From: Eledone cirrhosa | Lineage: Eukaryota; Mollusca; Cephalopoda; Octopoda; Eledonidae | DNA: 64,000 nucleotides | Direction of reading: 5' to 3' | Assembly: GCA_964016885.1 (NCBI GenBank) | Contig: OZ024741.1 | Coordinates: forward strand, 410,225,464-410,289,463 | Shown: in pieces, positions 12,157 to 22,548 of the stretch | Layout: the number at the start of each line of letters is the position of its first letter | How positions within the stretch are numbered: the first letter of the stretch is position 1 | Position numbers and translations under genes: made by a program | The notes under the pieces: generated by a model | What the model was told of the DNA's origin: nothing | Databases searched by the model: none | Seen by the model: the letters and a program-made list of their open reading frames with translations, nothing else

Positions 12157-15100
12157 ACTGTATCTGTGTAAAATATACGCAACAGTCAACACTCTAACTG
12201 TAGCTGTGTAAAATATACGCAGCAGTCAACACTCCAACTGTAGCTGTGTAAAATATACACAGCAGTCAACACTGCAACTGTAGCTGTGTAAAATATACAC
12301 AGCAGTCAACTCTCCAACTGTAGCTGTGTAAAATATACACAGCAGTCAACACTCCAACTGTAGCTGTGTAAAATATACACAGCAGTCAACACTGCAACTG
12401 TAGCTGTGTAAAATATACACAGCAGTCAACTCTCCAACTGTAGCTGTGTAAAATATACGCAGCAGTCAACACTGCAGCTGTAGCTGTGTAAAATATACGC
12501 AGCAGTCAACACTGCAACTGTAGCTGTGTAAAATATACACAGCAATCAACACTGCAACTGTAGCTGTGTAAAATATACACAGCAATCAACACTGCAGCTG
12601 TAGCTGTGTAAAATATACACAGCAGTCAACACAGCAACTGTAGCTGTGTAAAATATACACAGCAATCAACACTGCAGCTGTAGCTGTGTAAAATATACAC
12701 AGCAATCAACACTGCAACTGTAGCTGTGTAAAATATACACAGCAGTCGACACAGCAACTGTAGATGTGTAAAATATACACAGCAATCAACACTGCAACTG
12801 TAGCTGTGTAAAATATACACAGCAATCAACACAGCAACTGTAGCTGTGTAAAATATACACAGCAATCAACACTGCAACTGTAGCTGTGTAAAGTATACAC
12901 AGCAGTCAACACAGCAACTGTAGCTGTGTAAAATATACGCAGCAGTCAACACAGCAACTGTAGCTGTGTAAAATATACGCAGCAGTCAACACAGCAACTG
13001 TAGCTGTGTAAAATATACGCAGCAATCAACACTGCAGCTGTAGCTGTGTAAAATATACACAGCAGTCAACACAGCAACTGTAGCTGTGTAAAATATACAC
13101 AGCAATCAACACTGCAGCTGTAGCTGTGTAAAATATACACAGCAATCAACACTGCAACTGTAGCTGTGTAAAATATACACAGCAGTCGACACAGCAACTG
13201 TAGATGTGTAAAATATACACAGCAATCAACACTGCAACTGTAGCTGTGTAAAATATACACAGCAATCAACACAGCAACTGTAGCTGTGTAAAATATACAC
13301 AGCAATCAACACTGCAACTGTAGCTGTGTAAAGTATACACAGCAGTCAACACAGCAACTGTAGCTGTGTAAAATATACACAGCAATCAACACTGCAACTG
13401 TAGCTGTGTAAAGTATACACAGCAGTCAACACAGCAACTGTAGCTGTGTAAAATATACACAGCAGTCGACACAGCAACTGTAGATGTGTAAAATATACAC
13501 AGCAATCAACACTGCAACTGTAGCTGTGTAAAATATACACAGCAATCAACACAGCAACTGTAGCTGTGTAAAATATACACAGCAGTCAACACAGCTACTG
13601 TAGCTGTGTAAAATATACGCAGCAATCAACACTCCAACTGTAGCTGTGTAAAATATACACAGCAGTCAACACAGCAACTGTAGCTGTGTAAAATATACAC
13701 AGCAATCAACACTCCAACTGTAGCTGTGTAAAATATACACAGCAGTCAACACAGCAACTGTAGCTGTGTAAAATATACGCAGCAATCAACACTGCAACTG
13801 TAGCTGTGTAAAGTATACACAGCAGTCAACACAGCAACTGTAGCTGTGTAAAATATACGCAGCAATCAACACTGCAACTGTAGCTGTGTAAAATATACAC
13901 AGCAGTCAACACAGCAACTGTAGCTGTGTAAAATATACGCAGCAATCAACACTGCAACTGTAGCTGTGTAAAATATACACAGCAATCAACACTGCAACTG
14001 TAGCTGTGTAAAATATACACAGCAGTCAACACAGCAACTGTAGCTGTGTAAAATATACGCAGCAGTCAACACAGCAACTGTAGCTGTGTAAAATATACGC
14101 AGCAATCAACTCTCCAACTGTAGCTGTGTAAAATATACACAGCAATCAACACTGCAACTGTAGCTGTGTAAAATATACACAGCAGTCAACACAGCAACTG
14201 TAGCTGTGTAAAATATACGCAGCAGTCAACACTGCAACTGTAGCTGTGTAAAATATACGCAGCAATCAACACTGCAACTGTAGCTGTGTAAAATATACAC
14301 AGCAATCAACACTGCAACTGTAGCTGTGTAAAATATACACAGCAGTCAACACAGCAACTGTAGCTGTGTAAAATATACGCAGCAGTCAACACAGCAACTG
14401 TAGCTGTGTAAAATATACGCAGCAGTCAACACAGCAACTGTAGCTGTGTAAAATATACACAGCAGTCAACACATCAACTGTAGCTGTGTAAAATATACAC
14501 AGCAGTCAACACAGAAACTGTAGCTGAGTAAAATATACACAGCAGTCAACACAGCAACTGTAGCTGTGTAAAATATACACAGCAGTCAACACTGCAACTG
14601 TAGCCGTGTAAAATATACACAGCAATCAACACTCCAACTGTAGCTGTGTAAAATATACGCAGCAGTCAACTCTCCAACTGTAGCTGTGTAAAATATACAC
14701 AGCAACTGTAGCTGTGTAAAATATACACAGCAGTCAACACAGCAACTGTAGCTGTGTAAAATATACACAGCAGTCAACACAGCAACTGTAGCTGTATAAA
14801 ATATACACAGCAGTCAACACAGCAACTGTAGCTGTGTAAAATATACACAGCAGTCAACACAGCAACTGTAGCTGTGTAAAATATACACAGTAGTCAACAC
14901 TGCAACTGTAGCTGTGTAAAATATACACACCAGTCAACACAGCAACTGTATCTGTGTAAAATATACGCAGCAGTCAACACTCTAACTGTAGCTGTGTAAA
15001 ATATACGCAGCAGTCAACACTCCAACTGTAGCTGTGTAAAATATACACAGCAGTCAACACTGCAACTGTAGCTGTGTAAAATATACACAGCAGTCAACTC

Positions 15101-16092
15101 TCCAACTGTAGCTGTGTAAAATATACACAGCAGTCAACACTCCAACTGTAGCTGTGTAAAATATACACAGCAGTCAACACTGCAACTGTAGCTGTGTAAA
15201 ATATACACAGCAGTCAACTCTCCAACTGTAGCTGTGTAAAATATACGCAGCAGTCAACACTGCAGCTGTAGCTGTGTAAAATATACGCAGCAGTCAACAC
15301 AGCAACTGTAGCTGTGTAAAATATACACAGCAATCAACACTGCAACTGTAGCTGTGTAAAATATACACAGCAATCAACACTGCAACTGTAGCTGTGTAAA
15401 ATATACACAGCAATCAACACTGCAACTGTAGCTGTGTAAAATATACACAGTAATCAACACTGCAACTGTAGCTGTGTAAAATATACACAGCAATCAACAC
15501 TGCAACTGTAGCTGTGTAAAATATACGCAGCAGTCAACACAGCAACTGTAGCTGTGTAAAATATACGCAGCAGTCAACACAGCAACTGTAGCTGTGTAAA
15601 ATATACACAGCAGTCAACACATCAACTGTAGCTGTGTAAAATATACACAGCAGTCAACACAGAAACTGTAGCTGTGTAAAATATACACAGCAGTCAACAC
15701 AGCAACTGTAGCTGTGTAAAATATACACAGCAGTCAACACTGCAACTGTAGCCGTGTAAAATATACACAGCAATCAACACTCCAACTGTAGCTGTGTAAA
15801 ATATACGCAGCAGTCAACTCTCCAACTGTAGCTGTGTAAAATATACACAGCAACTGTAGCTGTGTAAAATATACACAGCAGTCAACACAGCAACTGTAGC
15901 TGTGTAAAATATACACAGCAGTCAACACAGCAACTGTAGCTGTATAAAATATACACAGCAGTCAACACAGCAACTGTAGCTGTGTAAAATATACACAGCA
16001 GTCAACACAGCAACTGTAGCTGTGTAAAATATACACAGTAGTCAACACTGCAACTGTAGCTGTGTAAAATATACACAGCAGTCAACACAGCA
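12157..16092. repeat. Higher-order repeat copy 2 (3936 bp) of the 40-bp satellite
   Basis: Runs from the 'actgtatctg' unit at 12157 to the one at 16093. It is one 40-bp unit shorter than copy 1, and its sub-periods are 2788 and 1148 bp. The 'acacaccagt' variant at about 10991 reappears at about 14927, offset 3936, consistent with loss of one monomer in between. A partial third copy precedes 8181 (6262 and 6542 match 9090 and 9370 at 2828 bp). Confidence 0.85.
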
Positions 16093-16628
16093 ACTGTATC
16101 TGTGTAAAATATACGCAGCAGTCAACACTCTAACTGTAGCTGTGTAAAATATACGCAGCAGTCAACACTCCAACTGTAGCTGTGTAAAATATACACAGCA
16201 GTCAACACTGCAACTGTAGCTGTGTAAAATATACACAGCAGTCAACTCTCCAACTGTAGCTGTGTAAAATATACACAGCAGTCAACACTCCAACTGTAGC
16301 TGTGTAAAATATACACAGCAGTCAACACTGCAACTGTAGCTGTGTAAAATATACACAGCAGTCAACTCTCCAACTGTAGCTGTGTAAAATATACGCAGCA
16401 GTCAACACTGCAGCTGTAGCTGTGTAAAATATACGCAGCAGTCAACACAGCAACTGTAGCTGTGTAAAATATACACAGCAATCAACACTGCAACTGTAGC
16501 TGTGTAAAATATACACAGCAATCAACACTGCAACTGTAGCTGTGTAAAATATACACAGCAATCAACACTGCAACTGTAGCTGTGTAAAATATACACAGCA
16601 ATCAACACTGCAACTGTAGCTGTGTAAA

Positions 16629-16633
16629 ATATA
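16629..16633. other. Left target-site duplication of the LTR element
   Basis: atata lies immediately outside the left LTR and is repeated at 18869-18873. Removing the element and one copy restores an uninterrupted satellite monomer (tgtgtaaaatata then cacagcagtc). Confidence 0.8.
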
Positions 16634-17029
16634 TTTAGCAGCATAGTATATAAATGTTATTGAGACACGATTAACATAATAATGATGTCAACAGCAGAAA
16701 TTAGAGATGAAATGTATGTTTTTTTTTGTTGTAGCACAAATAATGTTTGTTAACTTGTATGGTTGAAGTTACACATAAAATGAGGTCACAAAAGGGAATG
16801 TGCCATTGTGCCGGAAAGCCGGCAGGCCAAAGTGCAAAATCTCACCGTCACATGTACGTGTTGCTGGTTCGAAGTTCCGTGTGCGAGAGAGAGATTCTTC
16901 AAATCTTCACGGGGAATTTCTCCCCCAAGGCGCGTAGGGATACATCCTCTTCTACTGGCGTTGATTGGCTGAGCTGAGCCAAATCACGCACAGAGAATGT
17001 ATGTGAGCTCGAGGAATGTAGGTCACTAC
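16634..17029 (-). repeat. LTR, downstream (3') copy in element orientation
   Basis: Pairs with 18471-18868. It contains a CCAAT-type motif on the minus strand (plus strand 'gttgattggctgag' near 16959) and, near its 3' end, an aataa-like word next to a TATA-like word (plus strand 'agtatataaatgttattgag'). These could serve transcription or polyadenylation signals, but neither is proven. Confidence 0.85.
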
Positions 17030-18450
17030 GATACTCCCCCTCTAGACGGAAGACGATACAGATTACTGAATCAGCAAGAAAAAATGCTGAAAGAGCACAT
17101 CAGTGAAAAAATAATTGAGCAGAAGGATGTATGCAAGAAAAAAAATGAGGCGCTAAGGGCAGTGTTGAGCCGCTGTGTCAAAAGACTAGCTGTTTTGTAG
17201 TTTATACGTGACCACCAAAGGTCTAACAGAAAACGGATAAAGTCTGACATGGGCGAAGTTGCTGTTCTTGCATTCAATGTTAATGGTAAGTGTTGTACCA
17301 GTAGCTGTGGGTGAAGCTATTATGGTAGTTTACCAGTGCTGGCAAGAAGATGATGGGTAGGCGAGAAAATGTTGGCCTCCCAGATGTATTGCCGAATCTG
17401 CTAGGGAGGCAGGAAAAAATGGCTGGTTGCTTTGAAAAGAAAAAAGCAAGTTGAATCTGTAGGTGGGTAGTAGTTTCAGTGTAAATTCCATAATTCCGGC
17501 GAATCCACAGAAGTGGTGGAAATGCTGACAAGTCCAGTTCTATTTGTTGTTTTCCCAGTGAGTCGGGTAAGGTAACAAGATGGAGGTTGTTATGGACGAT
17601 GAGTGTGCAACGAGATGCGAAACTGTTTGAGTTCAGCTGCAATTAGCATTCTCGTGTTGCGGTGCCTGTTTGAATCCAGGTGAATTAAGCTCTATGAGTT
17701 GCTAGCATGTGACGACACCTCAACCAGGTGAAAAGGGATCTCGCAGAATATTACGTTTGAAGAACATATACTAAGAACAACATATTGGTGGGTGACAAAG
17801 AAATGTGTGCATATGCAGGCATGTAATACAACAAATAAATGTGTGGGTGCAGTCATATATACAATGATAAAGAAAATGATGCAGTCATATATACAATGAT
17901 TGAAAAAAATGAATTTCCATATAATACAGTTTAAAAAAAATAAATGTCCAAAATAAATGCCTGAAAAAAAAGGAAGAAAGAAAGAATTGTTTCTCTTCTT
18001 TTAACAAAAAGTTCGCTTTTCTTTTCTTTGAAATTTCTTTGGGATCGCTCTTACTAGGGAGCTAGTAGAGTTGTTGTTGTTGTTAAAGCAAAGTCACAAT
18101 GAATCTTCTGTAGAGTCGAAGTCGAGCGTTGAAGAAACTAGAGTCACCAATATGGCAGCCATGTCTGACGCCATAGTGGTGAGAAGACTGATGTCTTAAT
18201 TTCTGGAGTCCTTGTGGTAACGAGACAGAAGGTATGGTGGTTGCGTCGGTAAAGTTACAAGCTGCCACATCGCCATTCCCTGGTGCTGGTTAGTAGTTAG
18301 CCATGTGTTGCTGCTGATGGCTGATAGTAGAGAAGTACTTGGTGGTAGCCGTTTTGAAATTTCCTCGTGGCGTAAATTTCTTTTCTTTTTATACATACAC
18401 TGCCAATTTTAATCTCATTTCAAAAGGAATATTTTGAACTGAAAATATTC
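17030..18450 (-). other. LTR element interior, no recognisable proteins
   Basis: The longest frame on the sense (minus) strand is about 120 codons at 17280-17642. It shows no retroviral motif, zinc knuckle or catalytic triad that I can identify. The opposite-strand frame at 16997-17200 begins inside the LTR and is not credible. A-rich and T-rich stretches (about 17870-18060) fill the middle. I read the interior as non-coding or highly decayed. Confidence 0.6.
17031..17046 (-). promoter_or_regulatory. Polypurine tract next to the 3' LTR
   Basis: The minus strand reads 'tctagagggggagtat' directly before the LTR, the expected position and composition of a plus-strand priming PPT. Confidence 0.75.
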
Positions 18451-18468
18451 ATCACGTCGGGGTCACCA
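18451..18468 (-). promoter_or_regulatory. Primer-binding site (tRNA 3'-end complement)
   Basis: The minus strand reads 'tggtgaccccgacgtgat' two bases inside the 5' LTR. It starts with TGG, the complement of a tRNA CCA end. Its position and sequence match PBSs I recall from Gypsy-type elements. I do not assign the primer tRNA. Confidence 0.75.
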
Positions 18469-18470
18469 CT

Positions 18471-18868
18471 TTTAGCAGAGTAGTATATAAATCTTATTGA
18501 GACACGAGTAACATAATAATGATGCAACAGCAGAAATTAGAGATGAAATGTATGTTTATTTTTGTTGTAGCACAAATAATGTTTGTTAACTTGTATGGTT
18601 GAAGTTACACATAAAATGAGGTTACAAAAGGGAATGTGCCATTGTGCCGGAAAGCCGGCAGGCCAAAGTGCAAAATCTCACCGTCACATGTTGTACGTGT
18701 TGCTGGTTCGAAGTTCCGGGTGCGAGAGAGAGATTCTTCAAATCTTCGCGGGGAATTTCTCCCTCAAGGCGCGTAGAGATACATCCTCTTCTACTGGCAT
18801 TGATTGGCCGAGATAAGCCAAATCACGCACAGAGAATGTATGTGAGCCCGCGGAATGTAGGTCACTAC
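18471..18868 (-). repeat. LTR, upstream (5') copy in element orientation
   Basis: Direct partner of 16634-17029. A 3-bp insertion (ttg near 18691) and about 16 substitutions separate the two. The 5-bp duplication atata follows at 18869-18873. Confidence 0.85.
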
Positions 18869-19246
18869 ATATACACAGCAGTCAACACTCCAACTGTAGC
18901 TGTGTAAAATATACGCAGCAGTCGACACAGCAACTGTAGCTGTGCAAAATATACACAGCAGTCAACTCAGCAACTGTAGCTGTGTAAAATATACACAGCA
19001 GTCAACACAGCAACTGTAGCTGTGTAAAATATACACAGCAGTCAACACAGCAACTGTAGCTGTGTAAAATGTACACAGCAGTCAACACAGCAACTGTAGC
19101 TGTGTAAAATATATGCAGCAGTCAACACAGCAACTGTAGCTGTGTAAAATATATGCAGCAGTCAACACAGCAACTGAAGCTGTGTAAAATATATGCAGCA
19201 GTCAACGCAGCAACTGTAGCTGTGTAAAATATATGTGGCAGTCAAC
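18869..19246. repeat. 40-bp satellite (right block), about 9 units
   Basis: The array resumes in register after the LTR element and decays toward its right edge, with atatgc and atatgtgg variants in the final units. The last unit breaks off at 'gcagtcaacagg' near 19246. Confidence 0.9.
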
Positions 19247-19660
19247 AGGTTAGTTTGTCAAGTTGTACGAGATGGTCTTTTGGCTGCTATTCCTAGCAGC
19301 ATTATAAGCCTGACTCATAGTCCTAATATGTGAGGGAAATTTTTGATCATGTAACACTATGCGTGTTTTTATCCCAGCAAATGAAACAGTATCTATGATT
19401 TCTTGGTCAATTTCTCTTAGCTTTTGAAGAATTAAACTCCCCTGAAGAGTATTGCGGATTCTTCAATTATTGATGGTTCCAATAAGAGTTCTTTCCCATA
19501 TAAAACTATGGTAGTGAGGTCTATATAGAAGTTTAGATAGAATAATTTTGTTGTTTGTACTCCTAGAATTAGAGTTTGTTCTTATTTAATTAGTATTGCT
19601 TCTCTCGAGATTTCTCTCATTCAGATGTTTAAGTATTAGAGACTAATCAACCTTTAATTA
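19247..19660. other. Right flank of the 40-bp satellite, no gene
   Basis: No ORF supported. 19437-19492 is a diverged inverted match to 5501-5556 on the other side of the array. Confidence 0.4.
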
Positions 19661-19684
19661 ATATATATATATATATATATATAA
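19661..19684. repeat. (TA)n microsatellite
   Basis: About 24 bp of pure TA. Confidence 0.9.
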
Positions 19685-19777
19685 TTAAGAGACAAAGCAA
19701 GTCGACAAGACTGGATGTAGCTCCGGTCGTTTCCTCAATCACTCAAAGTTCAATTAAGTTGGTATTATTAGAATTTA

Positions 19778-19972
19778 AGGGCGGTGGACTGGGATTATCG
19801 GTAGAAGGTCGGACGCCAGGCTTTGCAGCATAGAGTTACGGCCCTTTATGGTCTGAGTTCAAATCCCGCCGAGGTTAACTTTGCCTTTCATCCTTACGGG
19901 GTCGATAAAATAAAGTACCAGTAATGCACTGGGGTAATTGCTGGCCTTGAGCCAAAAGTAGAAACAATTATT
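19778..19972 (+). repeat. tRNA-derived SINE, near full length
   Basis: This is the most complete copy in the window. An A-box-like head (ggcggtggactgggattatc) is followed by a B-box-like 'gagttcaaatccc', the core 'tttgcctttcatccttacgg', 'aataaagtaccagtaatgca' and the 3' phrase 'aaaagtagaaacaattatt'. It is not a functional tRNA gene, because the anticodon arm and acceptor pairing are not maintained. Confidence 0.85.
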
Positions 19973-20037
19973 AAAATTTAAACCAGGATGGCCAGAGTGT
20001 ACATGACTGCCCCAACAGTTTCTGCAGTGCTAACCTG

Positions 20038-20229
20038 CTGGCAGTGTACCGAAAGGTGCGTCTGGCAGTGTACTGAAAAGTGCATCTGGCAGTGTACTGA
20101 AAGGTGCATCTGGCAGTGTACTGAAATGTGCATCTGGCAGTGTACCGAAAGATGCATCTGGCAGTGTACTGAAAGGTGCATCTGGCAGTGTACTGAAAGG
20201 TGTATCTGGCAGTGCACTGAAAGGTGCAT
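20038..20229. repeat. 24-bp minisatellite, 8 units
   Basis: Eight consecutive 24-bp units begin with 'ctggcagtgtactgaaaggt'. Because 24 is divisible by 3, several frames stay open on both strands. The plus frame at 19988-20476 (162 codons) gives the octad WQCTERCI, and minus frames give other octads. Beyond the repeat the frames continue into ordinary low-information sequence. I treat this as a minisatellite, not a gene. Confidence 0.85.
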
Positions 20230-20489
20230 CCATGTGCAGGAACGGCGACGCATAACAACAACAGGCTGCCACGATCGTCTCTGGGTCAAGAACAAAAATA
20301 CACTTTTTTCTTCTCTGTTTTTTTCTTTGCTTTTTTCTTTAAAGCCTCTTGAAATGTGTTTACCATCATTCCTTTGGTATACAACTATTGTGCAATATAC
20401 ATCTGAAGATGTCATCGGGGTCATACGCAGCCTGGCCACTGAAATGTGCAAAGTGTTTGCAGGAATAAATAATTAAGGGAATTCAACCT
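20230..20489. other. Spacer, no gene seen
   Basis: Includes a T-rich stretch near 20305-20340. The open frames crossing it are extensions of the minisatellite frames. Confidence 0.35.
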
Positions 20490-21150
20490 GTCTGGCCTCA
20501 TCATTTTACGTCCGCTTTTCCCCTCATGCAAGGGTGGGATGGATCCTCTTCAGCGCAGCATCTCTCCATTCATCACAGTCCCTCATCATCTCCTCCGTGA
20601 GCTTCAGCGATCTGAAGTCAGCTCTCACCACCTCCGCTCATGATTCTTGTGGTCTTCCTTCCATCGGGATTTCTTGGCACTTCTTCACTCAGCAGTCATC
20701 TTTCATGCACATCACATGTCCATACCAACGCAGTCTTCTCTCCTGCACACTAAATCTAATCCCTCTTATACACAGTTTCACTCTCAACTCGTCCATGCTT
20801 GGTCGTTCATGCACATTGACATTGCACATCCATCGGAGCATGCTTCATTTCTCTCCAGCCTCGCATATCCTCCACAGTTGCTGCCCATGTCTCATTACCA
20901 TGCAGCATCGCGCATCTCACACAGGATTCATATGACTGACGTTTCATTCGTAGGGAGAAACCCTTCGTTGTCAACAGAGGAAGCAGCTCCCTAAACTTCT
21001 TCCATCCTGTCCTTATTCTAGATACTATGGCCTCGGAGCATCCTCCTCCCGTGCTAATCTGATCACCTAGGTACCGGAAGCTATTAATCACCTCTATAGA
21101 TCCTACCTGCAAAAATATGTCTATCACTGACACTTCTACCATCAATTTTC
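20490..21150 (-). pseudogene. Decayed LINE C-terminal region and 3' end
   Basis: On the minus strand the sequence translates in broken frames to the C-terminal part of the LINE ORF found at 29.2-31.8 kb. Recognisable blocks are 'FRYLGDQISTGGGCSEA', 'RTGWKKFRELLPLL', 'CVRCAMLHGNETWA' and, after frameshifts, 'LRWMCNVNVHERPSMDELR' and 'QERRLRWYGHVM'. The last part is 'VRADFRSLKLTEEMMRDCDE', ending at a stop at 20526-20524. A short 3' end with 'gcggacgtaaaatgatga' follows. A small deletion relative to the longer LINE (near 20836) and other shifts destroy the frame. RT and endonuclease are absent. The tail region differs enough that this may be a sister family. Confidence 0.8.
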
Positions 21151-21213
21151 TCTGAATATATATATATATATATATGAGAATCTGATCTATATTAAAACCA
21201 TATATATACATAT

Positions 21214-21550
21214 ATAGTATAAAGAAAACGAAAAATCAGTGATACACCTGGACTTAGTTTATTGCGTGTTACAATTGTTTCGCCGGCAGGTAGCTCGAGA
21301 CATGGTCTTTGTATGGATCTGGCTGATTCTACTTCTGCAGGTTCTTTCAGACACGGGTGTTATGTCCGGAGCAAATTTTATCACTAAATTTGCTCCGGAC
21401 ATAACACCCGTGTCTGAAAGAACCCGCAGAAGTAGAATCAGCCAGATCCATACAAAGACCATGTCTCGAGCTACCTGCCGGCGAAACAATTGTAACACGC
21501 AATAAACTAAGTCCAGGTGTATCACTGATTTTTCGTTTTCTTTATACTAT
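21214..21550. repeat. Near-perfect palindrome, 165-bp arms
   Basis: Arms 21214-21378 and 21386-21550 are reverse complements with only a few mismatches (for example ctgcaggttc against gaacccgcag) and a 7-bp centre. This is why almost the same 88-codon frame appears on both strands; it is not a gene. It is either a foldback element or an inverted duplication. A (TA)n tract lies just upstream (about 21157-21174). Confidence 0.9.
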
Positions 21551-21834
21551 CTACACTCTACTCTGCTGAATATCGAGTGCTAATTTTGGCATACCGCCTA
21601 TGGAAGCACCATAGCTACCATTATACACAACTATATACATATATATATATATTCATTTTATTAAGGCTAAATAGCAAGTCTTGTCATATATATCCTCCTC
21701 ACTTGACTGTAGAGTCTTTCCTCTTTTTGTTTGTAGTCGTCATTTCAATATTGTATATTCTCAAAGTATGAAATATATTTTTACTTTCTGTTTACAATAA
21801 ATTTCTTCATGTTTGTCAAATAATATCAACTTGT
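21551..21834. other. Spacer, no gene seen
   Basis: AT-rich with a short (TA) run near 21637-21650. The open frame at 21577 is low-complexity and unsupported. Confidence 0.4.
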
Positions 21835-22003
21835 CATTGGTTGCAGGGTGGGGTGGTTATATCCTGGATGACAGGCATTGGTTGCAGGGTGGGGTGGTTA
21901 TATCCTGGATGACAGGCATTGGTTGCAGGGTGGGGTGGTTATATCCTGGATGACAGGCATTGGTTGCAGGGTGGGGTGGTTATATCCTGGATGACAGGCA
22001 TTG
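21835..22003. repeat. 41-bp minisatellite, about 4.1 units
   Basis: Units start 'cattggttgcagggtggggt' at 21835, 21876, 21917, 21958 and (partial) 21999, essentially identical to each other. Confidence 0.92.
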
Positions 22004-22013
22004 GCTGATTCAA

Positions 22014-22140
22014 ACACACACACGTATAGACACACACACGTATAGACACACGCACATGTATAGACACACACACACATATATATACACACACATAGAGACA
22101 CTGACACACACACACATATATAGACACAGACAGACACACG
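22014..22140. repeat. (CA)n-rich compound microsatellite
   Basis: Alternating cacaca blocks with 'gtatagacacac' interruptions. Frames through it are artefacts. Confidence 0.9.
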
Positions 22141-22179
22141 CTGTGGTGTATATGTATAGTTATATCAATATATGTACAT

Positions 22180-22345
22180 ACACTTGTTTACACTGGTTTC
22201 AGTCATTAGACTGTGGCCATGCTGGGGCACCATCCTTGAAGAGATTTTTAGTTGAACATATTAACCCAGCACTCTTTTACTTATGTCAGGTGAGGCTTCT
22301 GTCTGCTGCTGGTAGCATGTAACCCAGTACAACCTACTTCATGGT
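22180..22345 (+). repeat. Dispersed repeat, unclassified
   Basis: 'gtttcagtcattagactgtg' and 'gccatgctggggcacc' are phrases I recall from abundant octopus repeats. The end 'agcatgtaacccagtacaac' matches the LINE end at about 3145-3165. Element type uncertain. Confidence 0.45.
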
Positions 22346-22479
22346 CAAATGGTCAGTGACTGAGCAAATTGGTTCACCCAGGTCAGGCTCTTGTCTCATT
22401 TGTGTAGAGTCTCATGTTCCAGGAGAGATTATCATACCTTTCACACCACTTAGGGTCTTCCCAACCCTTTCTTTGGCAA

Positions 22480-22516
22480 CATCTCTATAGCTGTATGCCC
22501 TTCTTATCACCAACCA
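22480..22516 (-). repeat. LINE 3'-UTR remnant
   Basis: The minus strand reads 'tggttggtgataagaagggc' then 'atacagct', matching the conserved 3'-UTR phrase of the (GAT)n LINE family. Confidence 0.5.
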
Positions 22517-22548
22517 CTTGCTGTATATAACAAAGTTAATATAGAAAA

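Larger units (their letters stand above)
5744..16633. repeat. 40-bp satellite array (left block), about 272 units
   Basis: Monomers read 'caactgtagctgtgtaaaat' then 'atacacagcagtcaacacag', strictly 40 bp apart. Variation concentrates at a few positions: atacAc/atacGc, cagTc/caaTc, cacag/cactg/cactc/ctctc. Five units are shortened to 28 bp (first at about 7913-7940), which shifts the register. Each monomer holds the dyad gctgtgta-aaata-tacacagc. Diagnostic variant units recur at kilobase spacings (see the higher-order entries). Open frames on the minus strand with a repeating 'LCIFYTATV' pattern arise because three 40-bp units make 120 nt; they are not genes. Confidence 0.97.
16634..18868 (-). 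mobile_element. LTR retrotransposon, non-autonomous, minus strand
   Basis: Two direct repeats of about 397 bp (16634-17029 and 18471-18868) flank 1441 bp. They differ at roughly 16 positions plus two small indels, about 4% divergence. On the minus strand the order is LTR, primer-binding site (18468 to 18451), interior, polypurine tract (about 17046 to 17031), LTR. A 5-bp duplication, atata, bounds the element inside the 40-bp satellite. The interior is far too short for gag-pol, and I recognise no protease, RT, RNase H or integrase motif. It is therefore a TRIM- or LARD-like derivative or a deletion product, mobilised in trans if at all. The PBS style suggests a Gypsy-type parent, which is inference. 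The LTR ends do not show clean TG...CA termini. Confidence 0.85.

Noticed and set aside
5735..15928. Repeated minus-strand ORFs of 60-97 codons with 'LCIFYTATV' motifs as a protein family
   Set aside because: They follow from three 40-bp units making 120 nt without a stop. Variants and 28-bp units break them at random, and no start context or conserved end is seen.
5744..16633. CRISPR-like array
   Set aside because: Units are contiguous 40-bp repeats with no unique spacers, no leader and no cas genes, and the context is eukaryotic. It is a satellite.
16997..17642. Coding capacity in the LTR element interior (67-, 68- and 120-codon frames)
   Set aside because: No gag, protease, RT, RNase H, integrase or env motif recognised. 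One frame starts in the LTR, and sense-strand frames are short and compositionally ordinary.
19778..19972. Functional tRNA gene
   Set aside because: A- and B-box-like motifs are present, but the cloverleaf, anticodon arm and acceptor pairing are not. The copy matches a multi-copy SINE.
21239..21525. Two overlapping 88-codon ORFs on opposite strands as antisense gene pair
   Set aside because: They are the same sequence read from both arms of a palindrome.
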